DNA from: Ornithodoros turicata
Taxonomy: Eukaryota > Arthropoda > Arachnida > Ixodida > Argasidae
Direction: 5' to 3'
NCBI RefSeq assembly: GCF_037126465.1
Contig: NC_088203.1
Location: 86,242,668-86,306,667, forward strand
DNA: 64,000 bases
The notes below the pieces were generated by a model. The model searched no databases, was not told where the DNA came from, and worked only from the letters and a program-made list of their open reading frames with translations. Position numbers and translations under genes: made by a program. Below are positions 9,297 to 21,250 of this stretch, piece by piece; within the stretch, counting starts at the first letter, position 1, and each line of letters begins with the position of its first letter.

Positions 9297-12005
9297 TTTT
9301 TTTTCTTCTTTGTAGTATTTATTTTTATTTATTCAAACTACCCTACTTCTCCACTTACTGTGGAATTGCGTGGAGGAGAGGGAAATACAGCTGATACAAA
9401 AATGTCAATCACTTTATCTAGTTAACAGAAACTCAGTGCTTTCTAAGTATCAGGAAGATTCAGACATAAATAAACAAAGCTTCATGGAGAACCTGTTTCT
9501 ACTGTTGGTGGCAACTAGGTCCCGTGGAAGGCCATTCCATTCTGATATGGTTCGCACGAAAAATGAATCCTTAAAGACCGACGACCGGTGGCGATACGGC
9601 TCGACCTTGCATGCGTGATCCAGCCGTTCCGAGATAAAATGGGGATTTCGCAAATAATCGTATCGGCTAACACCCGTGTATCCATAGTATATGTCGAAAA
9701 AAAGTTTCAAACGAGACGCCTTGCGGCGATTTTCCAGTGATGTCCAGCCCAAGGCTGCTTTTAAATCTGCTGATCTGACATGCTGAGAGTAATTGTTCGT
9801 AACAAACCTTGCAGCTTGATTTTGTACCCTTTCTATTTTCTTCCGAAGACCAATACCAGATGGGTCCCATACTGCGCTAGAATATTCCAAGATCGGGCGA
9901 ACATACGACTCGTAAACTATTATCTTGATCTCTTTAGGAGCTGATCTAAAATTTCGTCGCAGGAATCCAAGTGTTTTAGTAGCTTTGGTAAAAGTCCGTT
10001 CGATATGTGTATCCCACTTTAAATTCCTGCTCAGCGTGATGCCCAAATACTTGTAGTCTTCTACAGTTTGAAGGACTGTGTTGTTTAGTTTATATGTTAA
10101 AGTGTGTATATTCGAAGAAAACCCGATAGACTGACATTTAGAGATGTTTAATGCCATGCCCCATTCTCTGCACCAGCTCTCGATTTTGACCAGGTCTCTC
10201 TGTAGGATATTAATGTCATCTGCTGAGTGGATTGCCCGATATACTACACAATCGTCAGCAGATAACCTGATGCAAGAATCCACGACTTTGGGAAGGTCAT
10301 TTATATATATCAGGAACATTAGTGGGCCCAATACTGATCCCTGTGGGACACCAGATGTTACATCAACTACTTTTGAAACTGCACCATTTAACACTACAGA
10401 TTGCTTCCTATCTTTAAAATAGTCATTGAGCCAGTTCAATACCACAGGGTCCAATTTCAAGAACTGTAACTTGTGAAGCATTAAGTTATGATTGACAGCA
10501 TCAAATGCCTTTCTGAAGTCGAGGAAAATGCAGTCAGTTCGGATCTGATTATCGAAATTACGTGCAAGATCATGATAAAAGCAGACAAGCTGAGTTGTAC
10601 ATGACACGTTTTTGCGAAATCCGTGCTGTGATGGAAAGAAAAAATTATTTAGAGATAAGAGAGACACTATAATTGAACAAACAACGTGCTCTATGATTTT
10701 GCCACAAATGCATAGGAGTGAAACAGGTCTGTAGTTTTCACCGTGAGTTTTATCACCTACCTTAAAGACCGGAACGACGTTGGCAAACTTCCATTCCTTC
10801 GGGACCTTAGCCGTCTCCAACGAGCGTTTGTAGATCACATAAAGATATTCCACAATAACACTGGAGCATGCCTTTAACACAATAGAAGATATACCATCAG
10901 GTCCCGGACTTTTTTGGGTGTTTAGATTTCGAATCTGAATTAATATCCCATTTTTTGATAACCTAAGACTGTCCATGCAGTAGTCTAACGACACAACATA
11001 CATTGGTTTGCGTATAGCAACATGACACGAAAACACAGATTTAAAATAATTATTTAAAACCTCACACTTGTCAACCTCATTTGTTACAAATTCACTATCA
11101 ACCTTAATCGCTGGAATACCTGTAGGGACCTTATTCATCGACTTCTCATATTTCCAAAGTTCCTTTGTATTGCCGCCAAGTCTGGGCTTTAGTTTGGAAA
11201 AATATGCTCGCTTTTCTAACCTGATAGACTGTCGAATGCGTCTTGATAATAGCTCTATTCTATCGTACCTTGACGGGGTTTTATTCTTGACATAAGCGGA
11301 AAAGGCCCTCGCTTTCTGCCTAATTAGTTTCTTTATGTGCCTCGTGAAGTAAGGTTTGTCACATTTTGCTTTATGTTTGATTGTAATTAAAGAGACATAG
11401 GTACGGACTAAATTCATCAAGGTATTTTTAAACGCATTCCACAGATCATCAATATCTAAATGTTCTCCAAGAGCCTGGAAATTGGGAAGACTGACTACGA
11501 GCTCTCTATTTAAAGCCTCGAGGTCTCCATTTCTATACAAGAAGACTTTCCTCTGGTTGCGATAATTTCTGACACTGTGTGGGGTCCTCATTTTAAATAC
11601 TACACAGTCATGATCTGATATGCCGAGTATAACTGACGTATTACAAACGATGTCCTTTTGGTTACACAACACTAGATCTAAAATGTTTGAAGCGCGAGTA
11701 GGAACGAGGACACTTTGTTGGAAAGAATGTGCTGTCAACAAATCTTCAAAGGCTCGGTACACTGGTGAATTATTTAGTCTAACATAAGCCGTCTGACCCC
11801 AGTTGTAATCTGGGAGATTAAAATCACCTGCAATTATCACCACGCTGTCAGAAATTAAACAAACCTGCTCATGCAATTTCATTATTGGATCGTCACCACT
11901 GTTTGGTGGTCGATAAAAGGAGCAAATCGCAACAGTTAAGCCTTTGAGTAATAGGCGGCACCATAATGAGTATGATGTGAGCCTGAAGTCTTCTGTGAAT
12001 TTCAC
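9297..12005 (-). mobile_element. 5'-truncated CR1/L2-like LINE
   Basis: The element comprises the coding region at 9450-12005, a short 3' untranslated region, and an A-rich tail at about 9297-9345 on the minus strand (AATAAATAAAAATAAATAC, then AAGAAGAAAAAAAAC). The 5' side stops inside the endonuclease domain near 12005. Upstream sequence has no ORF1 or N-terminal endonuclease, as expected when reverse transcription stops early. Target duplications were not identified. Confidence 0.85.
9450..12005 (-). CDS. LINE ORF2: endonuclease (C-terminal part) plus reverse transcriptase
   Basis: This 851-codon uninterrupted frame would nick target DNA and copy LINE RNA at the nick. Residues 30-36 (FYRPPNS), 57-69 (IIAGDFNLPDYNW) and 130-133 (SDHD) are endonuclease motifs. 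The N-terminal endonuclease strands are missing. RT begins near SPGPDG (366-371), with NYRPVSL (424-430), motif A FLDFRKAFDAV (494-504), SGVPQGSVLGPL (551-562) and the active-site DD at 584-585. The residue before DD is Ala within LSADD; most relatives have LFADD or LYADD, so one residue looks mutated while both catalytic Asp remain. The start codon is only the first Met after truncation. The clade (CR1/L2-like) is inferred from motif style. Activity is unlikely because the 5' end is lost. Confidence 0.9.
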   Translation of the reverse strand: MKFTEDFRLTSYSLWCRLLLKGLTVAICSFYRPPNSGDDPIMKLHEQVCLISDSVVIIAGDFNLPDYNWGQTAYVRLNNSPVYRAFEDLLTAHSFQQSVLVPTRASNILDLVLCNQKDIVCNTSVILGISDHDCVVFKMRTPHSVRNYRNQRKVFLYRNGDLEALNRELVVSLPNFQALGEHLDIDDLWNAFKNTLMNLVRTYVSLITIKHKAKCDKPYFTRHIKKLIRQKARAFSAYVKNKTPSRYDRIELLSRRIRQSIRLEKRAYFSKLKPRLGGNTKELWKYEKSMNKVPTGIPAIKVDSEFVTNEVDKCEVLNNYFKSVFSCHVAIRKPMYVVSLDYCMDSLRLSKNGILIQIRNLNTQKSPGPDGISSIVLKACSSVIVEYLYVIYKRSLETAKVPKEWKFANVVPVFKVGDKTHGENYRPVSLLCICGKIIEHVVCSIIVSLLSLNNFFFPSQHGFRKNVSCTTQLVCFYHDLARNFDNQIRTDCIFLDFRKAFDAVNHNLMLHKLQFLKLDPVVLNWLNDYFKDRKQSVVLNGAVSKVVDVTSGVPQGSVLGPLMFLIYINDLPKVVDSCIRLSADDCVVYRAIHSADDINILQRDLVKIESWCREWGMALNISKCQSIGFSSNIHTLTYKLNNTVLQTVEDYKYLGITLSRNLKWDTHIERTFTKATKTLGFLRRNFRSAPKEIKIIVYESYVRPILEYSSAVWDPSGIGLRKKIERVQNQAARFVTNNYSQHVRSADLKAALGWTSLENRRKASRLKLFFDIYYGYTGVSRYDYLRNPHFISERLDHACKVEPYRHRSSVFKDSFFVRTISEWNGLPRDLVATNSRNRFSMKLCLFMSESS

Positions 12006-15000
12006 ATGACTTTACGCCTTCATTCACAGAAATTTCATGACAATTCGCTGTTCGAGATGCGCCCCTCACCTTGTTGTCGGCCATCTTGTCCAGCACGTGT
12101 CTTCTGTTTTGCACAAACTTTGGACCACCACGTGGTGAACGCGGAGGCCTGTCGCGTGCGAAAATGACGAAAAAGAAATAGTGCGTGCCATTTGTACACT
12201 CAGGAGAGAGAAAGTCCCGGTTTGACTTGAACACCCCTCATACATTAGCACAAAAAGGTACGAGAGCAGCCCGTAATCGTGGTGCGCAAGAGAGCTTTCA
12301 GGAAAGACTGCTCCTGCGGCAACCAGTCTGTGACGTCACCACACTTGCCCAGTAGTGAGGATCGCGTCCTCTTTCTCCTTTCTTTCTTTCCGCGGTTGTG
12401 GCGCCGCGCGTCCCGCGCCTAACATAGGGCGGTCGACATGTCTCCTTGCTCCCGGGCTGCAGCAGACGATGCTCGGCAGCCAATAAAAGTGCTTGGATGA
12501 GCTGACGCCACAACACGCCAGAAGGAGCTGGGAGGGTTCGGCGCAGGCGTGCATTCTTGTAAATCAATTTTCTCAGGAAATGCACACTAGCCAAAGGAAA
12601 TATTTAGCGTGAAGGTGATATATGTACATACCATGCGGCAAAAAAGAAAAAAAAAGGCAGGTGTTGCCTTCCGTGCTGCTTTAAATTTAGGACCCGGCTT
12701 ATTTTGGGCATCCGCGACAGAACGTTTTCACAAAAGCCAATCAACAACGACCCCTTAATATGCATCGGATGAGGAATATCAACAAGGGGTTCTCTGAAGA
12801 AATTCCGAAACGGAACGCACCCGAACCCATGCGGAACGAAGAGCCCAGCTCAAAGCGTACCAGCGGGTACGTACACAAAAGTGATACGTGTCCCGCATTT
12901 GGTTTGGATTGCGAAAGTTGAACAGCTCGCTTTGCTGTGCTGGAGCAAAAGGAAGGCTAAAAACAGCAACACAAGCGAGGCAAACAGCGGAAAATTTCGC
13001 GGAGTGGCCGTGCGAGGAGTACATAGAGTTTCTCCGACGGTGTTGGTAAACAGCGTTTTCTTTGGGCATGTTTTGACCTGTCCCCATGTTGGTCCCCAAG
13101 CCGTCAGTCTACGTTGAAACGTACACAGGTAGAAAACCGACAGAGCAGCTCGAGGAAAGGGCTGGCATGAGGCTAACCTAACACGTGCTTTAGGTGTAAA
13201 CGGAAAAGCAATCTTTGCAGTGGTTTGTCTCTTCACATTGGAGAGGGTAATATTTGCAGAGACCACGTGATCTGTCCACTCATAAGGCAGTACTTATAGA
13301 CCTCCATAGCACAAAAATGTTCACCAAACCTTGCGCTGCTACACTTTCATTTGAGGAAGCGACCAACGAGGTTGCTCCACAGGCAATAAGGGAGAGGGGG
13401 AACTGTGGAGCTGCGAAGAATGCTTACCTGGTTGCATAGCGTAGCGTCTACATGTTCGTGCCTATGTGGGCAGCTATGTGGGGCAGCTGGGGTGGTTGGC
13501 AACCAGTACACATGAAAGTACACACCAGTGCTCATAAGTATTAGCACGAGCAAAAAGGTAGTAGGGAACGGGAGATTTTTCGAGGCTTTTCTGATTGCGG
13601 AGGTAAAGAAGTGTGTTAGCACGGCGCCTATTGGATGGACTGAAAAGGAAAAAGAAATTTGTGACCTGTTTTAAACCGTGTGTCCGTTCTGAATAAACTG
13701 TTGTTAGTGCGCTATCCATCTGTGTCGTCCCGTCTTCGTAGTCCGCGTTATTTTGGTGCTTTTATCATGGCTAACAGGCCTAAGCTGACACGTTGTACTA
13801 GCGCTAGGACACATTATTCGGGCCACTCAGAGGTAGTTAGACGGGTTGTGTACTCGACGGTTATAACTGCAAAGTGAAGGTTTAAGTGCAAAGCGTGTCG
13901 TGAAATAAGGTATTTGTCAGTTCAGCGCCTACTTGTGACCGTCCTTGTCGTTTCCCCAGCACTGCGGACTTTTATCGATTTTAGAAGGCGGTTATAAGTA
14001 ATGCCATTAGGATACCTTTTATACATACAATCAAGTACAGCTGCCTGTCGCAGCTAACAGGGGTCTGTTCGGCAGGATTCCTGGAAGAAGTAATAAAATC
14101 TCTTGCAGACAAGGTGCTGCAAGAGGTGAAATGAGCGGGCAATTGGACGCAAAGAAGATAGATGTATAGGAAGACCGGCTGTCATGTTTGAGAACATTTC
14201 AATTGAATCTGTTCAAGCTTCGATTGAAACTTGGAGCTAAAAAGTCTGTAAGCAGTACTTCAGTCGGCCTCCTTCAAGAGAGAGCGTTCCTAGCATCTGA
14301 TTGTACCCTACACAACATGTATTTCAAGGGTTGTTTGTGCTAATAAGCACCAGCCGTAAGTCGTCCCCGAACCTGTTTCTTCTTCTTCCCACGGAGAATG
14401 ACCATTAGCCACAAGGGAGATTGGCCAGGGCTATGGATTTGACTATCTAGACTATGACTATGACATGACTATGACAATCTGCACGGAGAATGTATTTTTC
14501 TGTCTCGTTGTTAAGCTGCGCTGTATACATCATGTGGAGGTAAGTATTCCATTCAGCATCGCTTGTTGAATATTGCTACGTGGGCGAAATTATCCATACA
14601 GTCCTACCCTGCGACACGTACAGCATGCCGCCACACTGTTTACATGTGCCATGTGCTTAGTAGCAATGTGCTATTTGTTCTTTTTTTGCCCAGCAAAGGT
14701 GTCCAACTGGGCCTAATACACCACACAGCGCACTCTTAAAGGTGCCGTACTGGGCAGTACTATCATACAGCCGCGTCTTTGTAGAACTTGACAAATTAAA
14801 TATAGTTTTATGCCACATCATGGTTACATCCCCCTGCTAAAGAAAACATAAAGCTATTCTTTTGACTCTAGAAGGTAAAATTCAAACTAAACCGCATGAA
14901 AACTGACAGCACAGATGCGAATATGACCCTGTTGATGAAGTGAGCGTACAACATGAAGGTTGCGAGAGACTTTAACTCCGCCGACATCATTGAAGAATGA

Positions 15001-15428
15001 CTTCGGGAGTATGCTATGTGGAACCCCGATTACATCTCTCCGCGTCTGAGCAAGGCAACAAGCACTGCTACGCTTGAACTTCGCTGGGGTTCAGGCGAAC
15101 CGCGCTGAACTCAGGTTGTTGTTGCAAATGTGACAACAACAAGAGTTCCAGGTTGTTGTTACATTTGCACGACGAGCACGACGCTCGGACGGTACCGCTC
15201 CCTCTGCATGACATCTGTGCATTCGTATCAAGGACACGAAAAGGTGGTGGTGGTGGCGTGCCGTGGTGGACCTCGCTATTGTTGGCAACGTCAGGACTGT
15301 AGCTGTGAGATGAGATGAGATGATAAGGAGAAGAGGGTGACAGGCACTTAGGCGGAATCGATTGATGAATGACCAGTCCTCCAAGTCTTTTAGCAAGACC
15401 CAACAACTTGACCTAGGACATTGAAAAG
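12006..15428. other. 3.4 kb without a recognised gene
   Basis: I found no convincing coding or RNA gene. Near 14440-14480 there is a short GACTATGACTATGACATGAC repeat. A G+C-rich, CpG-containing stretch lies at about 12290-12560, but no exon with a start and splice donor could be defended. At 15126-15169, GCAAATGTGACAACAAC pairs with GTTGTTGTTACATTTGC across 9 bases to form a small hairpin. Confidence 0.5.
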
Positions 15429-15590
15429 GTCTCCAAGCTACCACAACCCACAAGCAGCCAATGGACGATGACGGAAGACAAGTAGATACCACCACTGCTT
15501 CTTGTCTTCCATCCTGGTACTTTGGCTGCTTGTTTTTTGTGGAGCTATGTACCAACTACTCCGCACTGCCACCTTTGTGTCTCCAAGCTA
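15429..15590. mobile_element. hairpin insertion flanked by 12-bp direct repeats
   Basis: GTCTCCAAGCTA occurs at 15429-15440 and again at 15579-15590. Between them, 15441-15481 and 15501-15542 form an imperfect inverted repeat (CACAAGCAGCCAA against TTGGCTGCTTG). The minus strand near 15543-15578 has a weak box A look (AGTTGGTACATAG). It could be a small retroposed sequence or a foldback element; which one is unclear. Confidence 0.5.
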
Positions 15591-16271
15591 ATTCATGACA
15601 TGAAAAGGTTAATGGCGCAATTCATTTCCGACGAATCACGAGCAGATGTTGCACTGCATCAGTAGCTAAATTCCAAGAACTAATTGGGTCTGTATGCTCT
15701 CGCAAAGGTGTGTCAGCGACGTCGCCAACGTAATTAGCGCAGAAAGCGCTGGACCAATAGACTACTGCAAATGCGTCGAGCTCGGGATTTTATCGTGAAC
15801 AGTTGTCTTTATTCCGCTACAAACTTGCAACGAACGTACCAGTGGACGAAATAGCAGATGAAAACGTTAGGGACGATGGGCTCGCCTTTTTTTTTTCTTT
15901 TTGTGACTTATCAAACCAGTCAACAATACAAGCTATCACAGCTTGTCAACGATTAGTTACACAAATCTATAGTTCTGCAAGTGGTTATAACGCTTCTCTC
16001 AAGCAGTTGAGATGGAGAAACAGAAATATCAAAGCACTATTACATACCTTCTCTATGAATGTTGTACACCTCTTGTTATGCGGGGTAGCCCCGATTATAT
16101 TATCCCCTTCTTTGGCTGCTACAGAAGTCAGAGCGTAAGATACAAGTATGCATAACATAGCATCTCATACAAGACGTATTCAGTTTTCAGTACTTGTACG
16201 TAGGACAAAGATATCAAACGCTATGAAAAGGTGCTGGTGGTGATGGTAACAGAAGAGAGGAGCTATGGTAT
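15591..16271. other. no gene recognised
   Basis: A 111-codon frame begins at 15803 and crosses a poly-T run. It shows no domain I know and is probably chance. Nothing else stands out. Confidence 0.5.
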
Positions 16272-16490
16272 ACACTCTAAAAACAGAGCTTAACCGCCTA
16301 ATACGCTCCTAGCCAGCGACCATCCCTAATGACAACGTTCTCTCCCCTCATTTTCTGAAAACGAGGGGCCTACGCCACTTTGTGGCATTATGCAGTTCAT
16401 AATGGCCACAAAATTGGCGCATGACTCGTCTTCATCAAATCAAGGGAGTGAACGTTGGCATTCGGGATGATGGTTTTCCAGGAGGGTGGC
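16272..16490. mobile_element. palindromic MITE family A, degenerate copy
   Basis: It begins ACACTCTAAAAACAGAGCTT and carries AACCGCC...CTCCTAGCC, the landmarks of family A (see 41260-41512). The centre is GTGGCATTATGCAGTTCATAATGGCCAC. The right terminal repeat is decayed after GATGATGGTTTTCCAGGAG. Confidence 0.7.
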
Positions 16491-16720
16491 CTATGATATC
16501 ATCATCTTGCATGTGCAGTGCTAGACAAAAGCTTACTGAACGCGCGAGCAATGCATTTTCTCCTTGACGGGACACCCTATAGGGCGGAAGCGAGCTCGTT
16601 CACTCTGGTTCACTCGTTCAGAGGAGGGGAGAGGAGTGCGTCGGTAGCGACACCAATGCAAACCACTCCGTGACCACATTCAAGCGATACCGAAACTACC
16701 GCGGTGTGTCGCAACGGGAC

Positions 16721-17068
16721 ATGGAGGAAAGAAGAATAGGAGGCACCCCAACTGCTCTTCGACAGAAGAGAGAAGTGTGGGCCAAGTGACGTGAGTATAG
16801 GAGGCGAGCTGTAGCTTCTTTGGAGCCACGCGGGGGTCACGTTACCTGAATAGCCCAATGAGGTCGCTTTGCACACGCCACGTTGGGGACCACTTCGGCG
16901 TGCTACCACCACACCTCTCCAAGTATCCCGAAACTATGCGTTGGGGGGCTCCCATAGAGATGTATGTAACTGGCACCGGAAGGCGAGTGGTGATGTCACT
17001 GGAATGGCCCCCAATCTCGGCTTCCCCTCTCAGAGCAATACCGCTCCTCCTCTCTTTCCTTCCTCCAT
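16721..17068. mobile_element. 348-bp TIR element 'M', copy 1
   Basis: It starts ATGGAGGAAAG and ends CTTTCCTTCCTCCAT. About 85 percent of its length aligns with 53266-53610, and similarity stops at both ends. Open frames on both strands of this block are by-products of its composition. No transposase. The flanks contain similar GCAACG words, a possible degraded target duplication. Confidence 0.65.
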
Positions 17069-17557
17069 GCAACGAACGCACTCACCCATTCCTCTGAACG
17101 AGTGCCGAACGAGTGCCGAACGCCGATGAGAAAATATAGCTCTCGCGCGTTCCGTAAACTTTTGCCCAGCACTGTACACATGTGTTCGCATGTGGCGCAA
17201 GAGCTGAGATACCGAAATTTCAAAACAGAGCGTGATACTCAGCATGGGTGTCGGAAGTTCCTCGCCACAGAGGAGGGAGCTGAATCTCGAAGGACTAGTT
17301 CATTAAGTTAACACTAAAGTGCAAAAATTTACTCGTGGGATGAAAGGTGCCGTTACTTTGACACTAACACAAAAGGAACGGGAGTCATCCGTTCTGTCGT
17401 CTCAATCAATCTTTCTCTCCTACTCGGGAATGCCGACAGTGCTGAGCGAGCTCCCACTGGTCTCCTCAAACGACTTGTCCAATAATCGTGGGAGATCGTT
17501 TAGGGAGACCCACCCGAGGCAAGGCGGGTGCATCGCGCCTCCGAGTCACAACGTAAA
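17069..17557. other. no gene recognised
   Basis: A short tandem CGAACGAGTGC repeat lies at about 17096-17123. I see nothing else that can be named. Confidence 0.5.
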
Positions 17558-18188
17558 GGGCAACCTCCATGGAGCGAATGTACAGCGAAAAAGCTGCGAA
17601 ATTCGCTCAGCGTCGGACGCCCTGCGCGAGGCGTCAAAAATGTGAGCGTCGCCGCCGATCTGCCCATGCCAGATATTTTCGCCCAGCGGCCGCGATTCCA
17701 GAAGCGTCAACTGCACTTGAACCAATCAAAGTGCTCTTCCGCTACGAATGTACGCCAGATCGTCTGCACGTGGTCGTCTGCTCTCGTGAATCATCGTCAT
17801 CGTCGTCTTCTTGCAACTGGATGGTGTCGTCTGCTCGCTGTTTCGTCAACAGCGTCGTTAGAACGTGAGGCATTCTTTGCCAAAAAACATGTTTTCCTTT
17901 CGCAGTAGTGAATATGCCTTTCGGTACGTTACTGGGCGCATCTTTTCGGACAGTTGTTGGATTTAGTTGCAAAATTTGTGACATTAAATGCACTTTTTCG
18001 AGCAACTGATTTCACTAAGCTTTCACCTTATACCCTGGCAACACTGACATCACAGTATGACTTCCCGACGCCGTCCGCTGGTTTTTCGTCCCATGGAGCT
18101 GGTGCCGGCGAACAACTGGCGGCAGAACTCGCGTGGCAGTCTGCCGCGCGAACTTCGTTGCAAAAAAATCGCTCCATGGAGGTTGCCC
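17558..18188. mobile_element. 631-bp TIR element 'N'
   Basis: A perfect 20-bp terminal inverted repeat, GGGCAACCTCCATGGAGCGA, lies at 17558-17577 and in reverse at 18169-18188. Imperfect complementarity continues inward. I see no target duplication and no transposase frame. It is most likely a non-autonomous DNA transposon of undetermined superfamily. Confidence 0.6.
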
Positions 18189-18945
18189 GCATGCTTCGAA
18201 CTTTTGCTTTTATACTGATCATGTTGTGAAAACACCCGTTGGATGCTTGGAGCACATTTGCAAGCTTTCGATGCAAACACGTAAAACCTTCGCGTTAACA
18301 AACCATGTGAGCCGGCTTCCCCGTCTACTTTGCATATGCACACTCTCACGCGTGGCCCATTCTCAGTGTGTGGAAGTCCATTATCGGCTGGCGGAGATGC
18401 ACCGCTGTGACTGCAGCTGTTGAGTAGTCTATAGGAGCATCGTCTTTCTATATATATTAATTACAGCACACACACTTTTAGATGGGGAAATGTGTTTTTG
18501 TTAAGTCACCGATTTCTCTCACAGAGCAGATAGAGCAGACGCGTTTGGCACAAGCTTTACGGGAAATGACCAGAATTCAGGGACACGACACAGAAAGCCG
18601 GCTTCTCGGGATAGCAGACAACGATGCAAGAAAGCCAACTTGACAGATTTGCACGAGGATATGGAAGGAGGAAAAATTAGGGGAAGGACGAGCAGGAGAG
18701 ATAAGAAAGAGAACTTTTAACGTCATCTGCAAGGCAACAACACCGTGGGCACGCGGGGCATGCACGAGAGCTCGTGCTCAGGTAAAAACAAAATGCAACG
18801 CGTGGCTCTGAAATTGAAACATACATCAAGCCTTTTGTGTTGGTTGAATGTCGTTGCGAAATCAAAAATCGCGCTATAGAAGCTCATGAAGCGAAATGAT
18901 TGGTCCGCGTGAGAAAGGCACGATTAATAATTGGTGGCGCCGACT
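18189..18945. other. no gene recognised
   Basis: Anonymous sequence; no repeat or domain was recognised. Confidence 0.5.
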
Positions 18946-18962
18946 ATGATCATGAGCGACGC

Positions 18963-19089
18963 TTTCAGACATATGTTGGCACAGTTCCCCTAGAAGTCGG
19001 CCCAGGACGCACATTTCCCCAGGGCGTCAGTCGTGACGTTGCCCACATACGTGAGGCCGACAACGGCAAGCCCTTTCAACATCACCACC
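18963..19089 (+). mobile_element. 5'-truncated SINE (family S1) with 17-bp target duplication
   Basis: The body (CAGACATATGTTGGCACAG...AGAAGTCGGCCCAGGAC...GTGACGTTGCCCAC...GCCGACAACGG) is that of the S1 SINE seen in full at 43845-44062. The tail is CATCACCACC. ATGATCATGAGCGACGC stands on both sides (18946-18962 and 19090-19106), a perfect 17-bp target duplication as left by LINE-driven retroposition. Confidence 0.85.
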
Positions 19090-19106
19090 ATGATCATGAG
19101 CGACGC

Positions 19107-21250
19107 CGCGGTAGATAGATTGATCTATTTGTGAACAATTTCATTATGCAAAAGCAGCTATGGCCTTAATGTAATCTTTAGTGGAAATTAATACATACAT
19201 GAACAGTGTACTCGACAATAATTTCTATTGCAATTAAAAAATAGTAGACAAGGACGTCCAGAGATCGCTATTGCAAACCTGCTGTTCGTCAATCAGTACC
19301 AATGTAGCTACATTTACCGGGTCACTTATTTTTAGGCAGAATATTTCGTTTTCCTACATGATCACTTAGCACAGCCGCAAAAGCGTCGTTCTTCTGGTCT
19401 TCTGTAAGCGCGATTGCGCTGATTCACCATTTGTGTATTCCTTGGGCCTTTCTGTGAGCTTTTTCGTCACTGTGTGGAAAAGAAACATCACAGATATTTC
19501 ATAGAATGCGAAATACTTGATAAAGGGAGAGAGAGAGAGAGAAATCTTTAAATGCACAGAACAGATGTGGCTATCCGGAGATAAGAAACATTCAATGGAT
19601 GGTCTACAGTACGGGTGAGGATAACCACTCGCAACAGTAAGCTAACAAGAAAAGGAGCCAGCTGCTGGGAGTTCTTTTTCAATGCGGTCGCAGTTATGTC
19701 GCTGTCTTCACCTATCTTTGAATGACTAGGTAGCATACGTTTCTCGGCGTTTATCATCACTCTTACACAGTGTTTTATGAAGGCCCTCGGTTGAATTATT
19801 CGTAAACAAGTGGCGATATCTACATATCTAAAAGATTTCTTTTTACTGGGCGCCCCTGAGACATTGGTTAAGAACTCAACACCGAGCATAGCAATTAGCA
19901 TGCGCTCATTAACTAAATAAAAAATGCACGTTTTCACTGGACGCTTTCGGAACCTCTATTTTACCAAAATCAGCGAAAAATATTCCGAAAAAAAAAACGC
20001 GTCGACACTAGGTGATTTCCTCTAGTAATTAATTGTTTAATTAATTCAATCAATAATTGATTAAGGTAACCGGTACTACATTTGAGTCCCAAATTCTTGT
20101 CTGTATGGATCTCACTATCATTTCGAAGACCCCAATACATCTATGGTAGAGGCTAGCGCTCCAATAGTCACAACGAAATAAAAGACGACGGTAGTTTCGT
20201 TTTCCGAAACACACGGATAAGCGCCATCCCGCTTGAGAAGCAACAACAACAACAGCACACGGACTCGGGCCGCGCATGAGCGCATGGGCAAGTGCATTTG
20301 TTATATGGCTATGTCGGTGGCACGCCAATGGCACACACGAATTTAGTGCAGTTTTGTTGACCACACTCGCCACACTTAAAGCCTTCGCCTTCTCCGCTGA
20401 GTCTTGACCAAGTCTGCCCTCACACAAATTTCGAACCGTCACTCAGGACTCGACGGTAGGATGATTCCGCCAGTAATCCTCAACAGCGGATCCCCGATCT
20501 GGATTGCACAACTCATCGATTCTATCGCCTGCTTTCCACGACTTCAATCGGAGGAGGCCCCGTCACAACACATGCCACGCAGCATCCCACGTTGAAGTAT
20601 TTTTTCGACATCAGATACCATGAAAGAAGTGTTCTTAAAACGTGCTCGGACCAGTGTCGTCTGCACCAATGTCCAGCGACAGAGCAATCTTCACAACTGG
20701 TCTAAGGCATGCGCTAGCTGCTGGGCCATCGCCGACACACAGGAGCTGCAACTACGCAAGTTAAGCTAGTTACGGAGTCATAGTGGCGAATGTTCATCCG
20801 CTCTGCTTCTGTTCCTTCACGAATTTTTGTCCGACTATCTATCAACGGATTTTTGTTCTGAAAACGGCACCGGTATCAGGTGACCGAAGGGACCAGATGT
20901 TCACATTGGAACAACTTCGTAGCTTTTATAATTAAAAAGTGAATTATTGAAAGTTAATTAAGACATTGCCTTAGGAGCTTGCTAATGCCCTCCTAAGGAG
21001 TGCCCTTCAGCATATGCTATTGTAGAGGAGGTGGTGTCCCTCTACATGAGTCCTGACCTGCGATGATGGAATGTCCCAGCGGGCAAATAGACGTGGCCTC
21101 ACACTAGGACTGTGCCGGTAGAACTGCCGTGCCAGCGCCGTAGCGCGTGGCAGCAGAGGCACGTCGTCATCGTAGTCCACCCGCCGCCATACTATATTGC
21201 AAATGATTGCATCTCGGAAGAAGTGATATATATATTTTTTAAAGAAATAT
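19107..21250. other. 2.1 kb without a recognised gene
   Basis: It contains a short (GA)n tract near 19526-19541 and an AT-rich stretch of TTAATTAATT-like sequence at 20020-20060. No domain or RNA was recognised. Confidence 0.5.

Noticed and set aside
12298..12594. G+C-rich stretch with open frames as a promoter/first exon
   Set aside because: No start codon with donor site or signal sequence could be defended.
16858..17097. Two 79-codon frames on opposite strands
   Set aside because: They lie within and at the edge of TIR element M, whose second copy at 53.3 kb breaks both frames.
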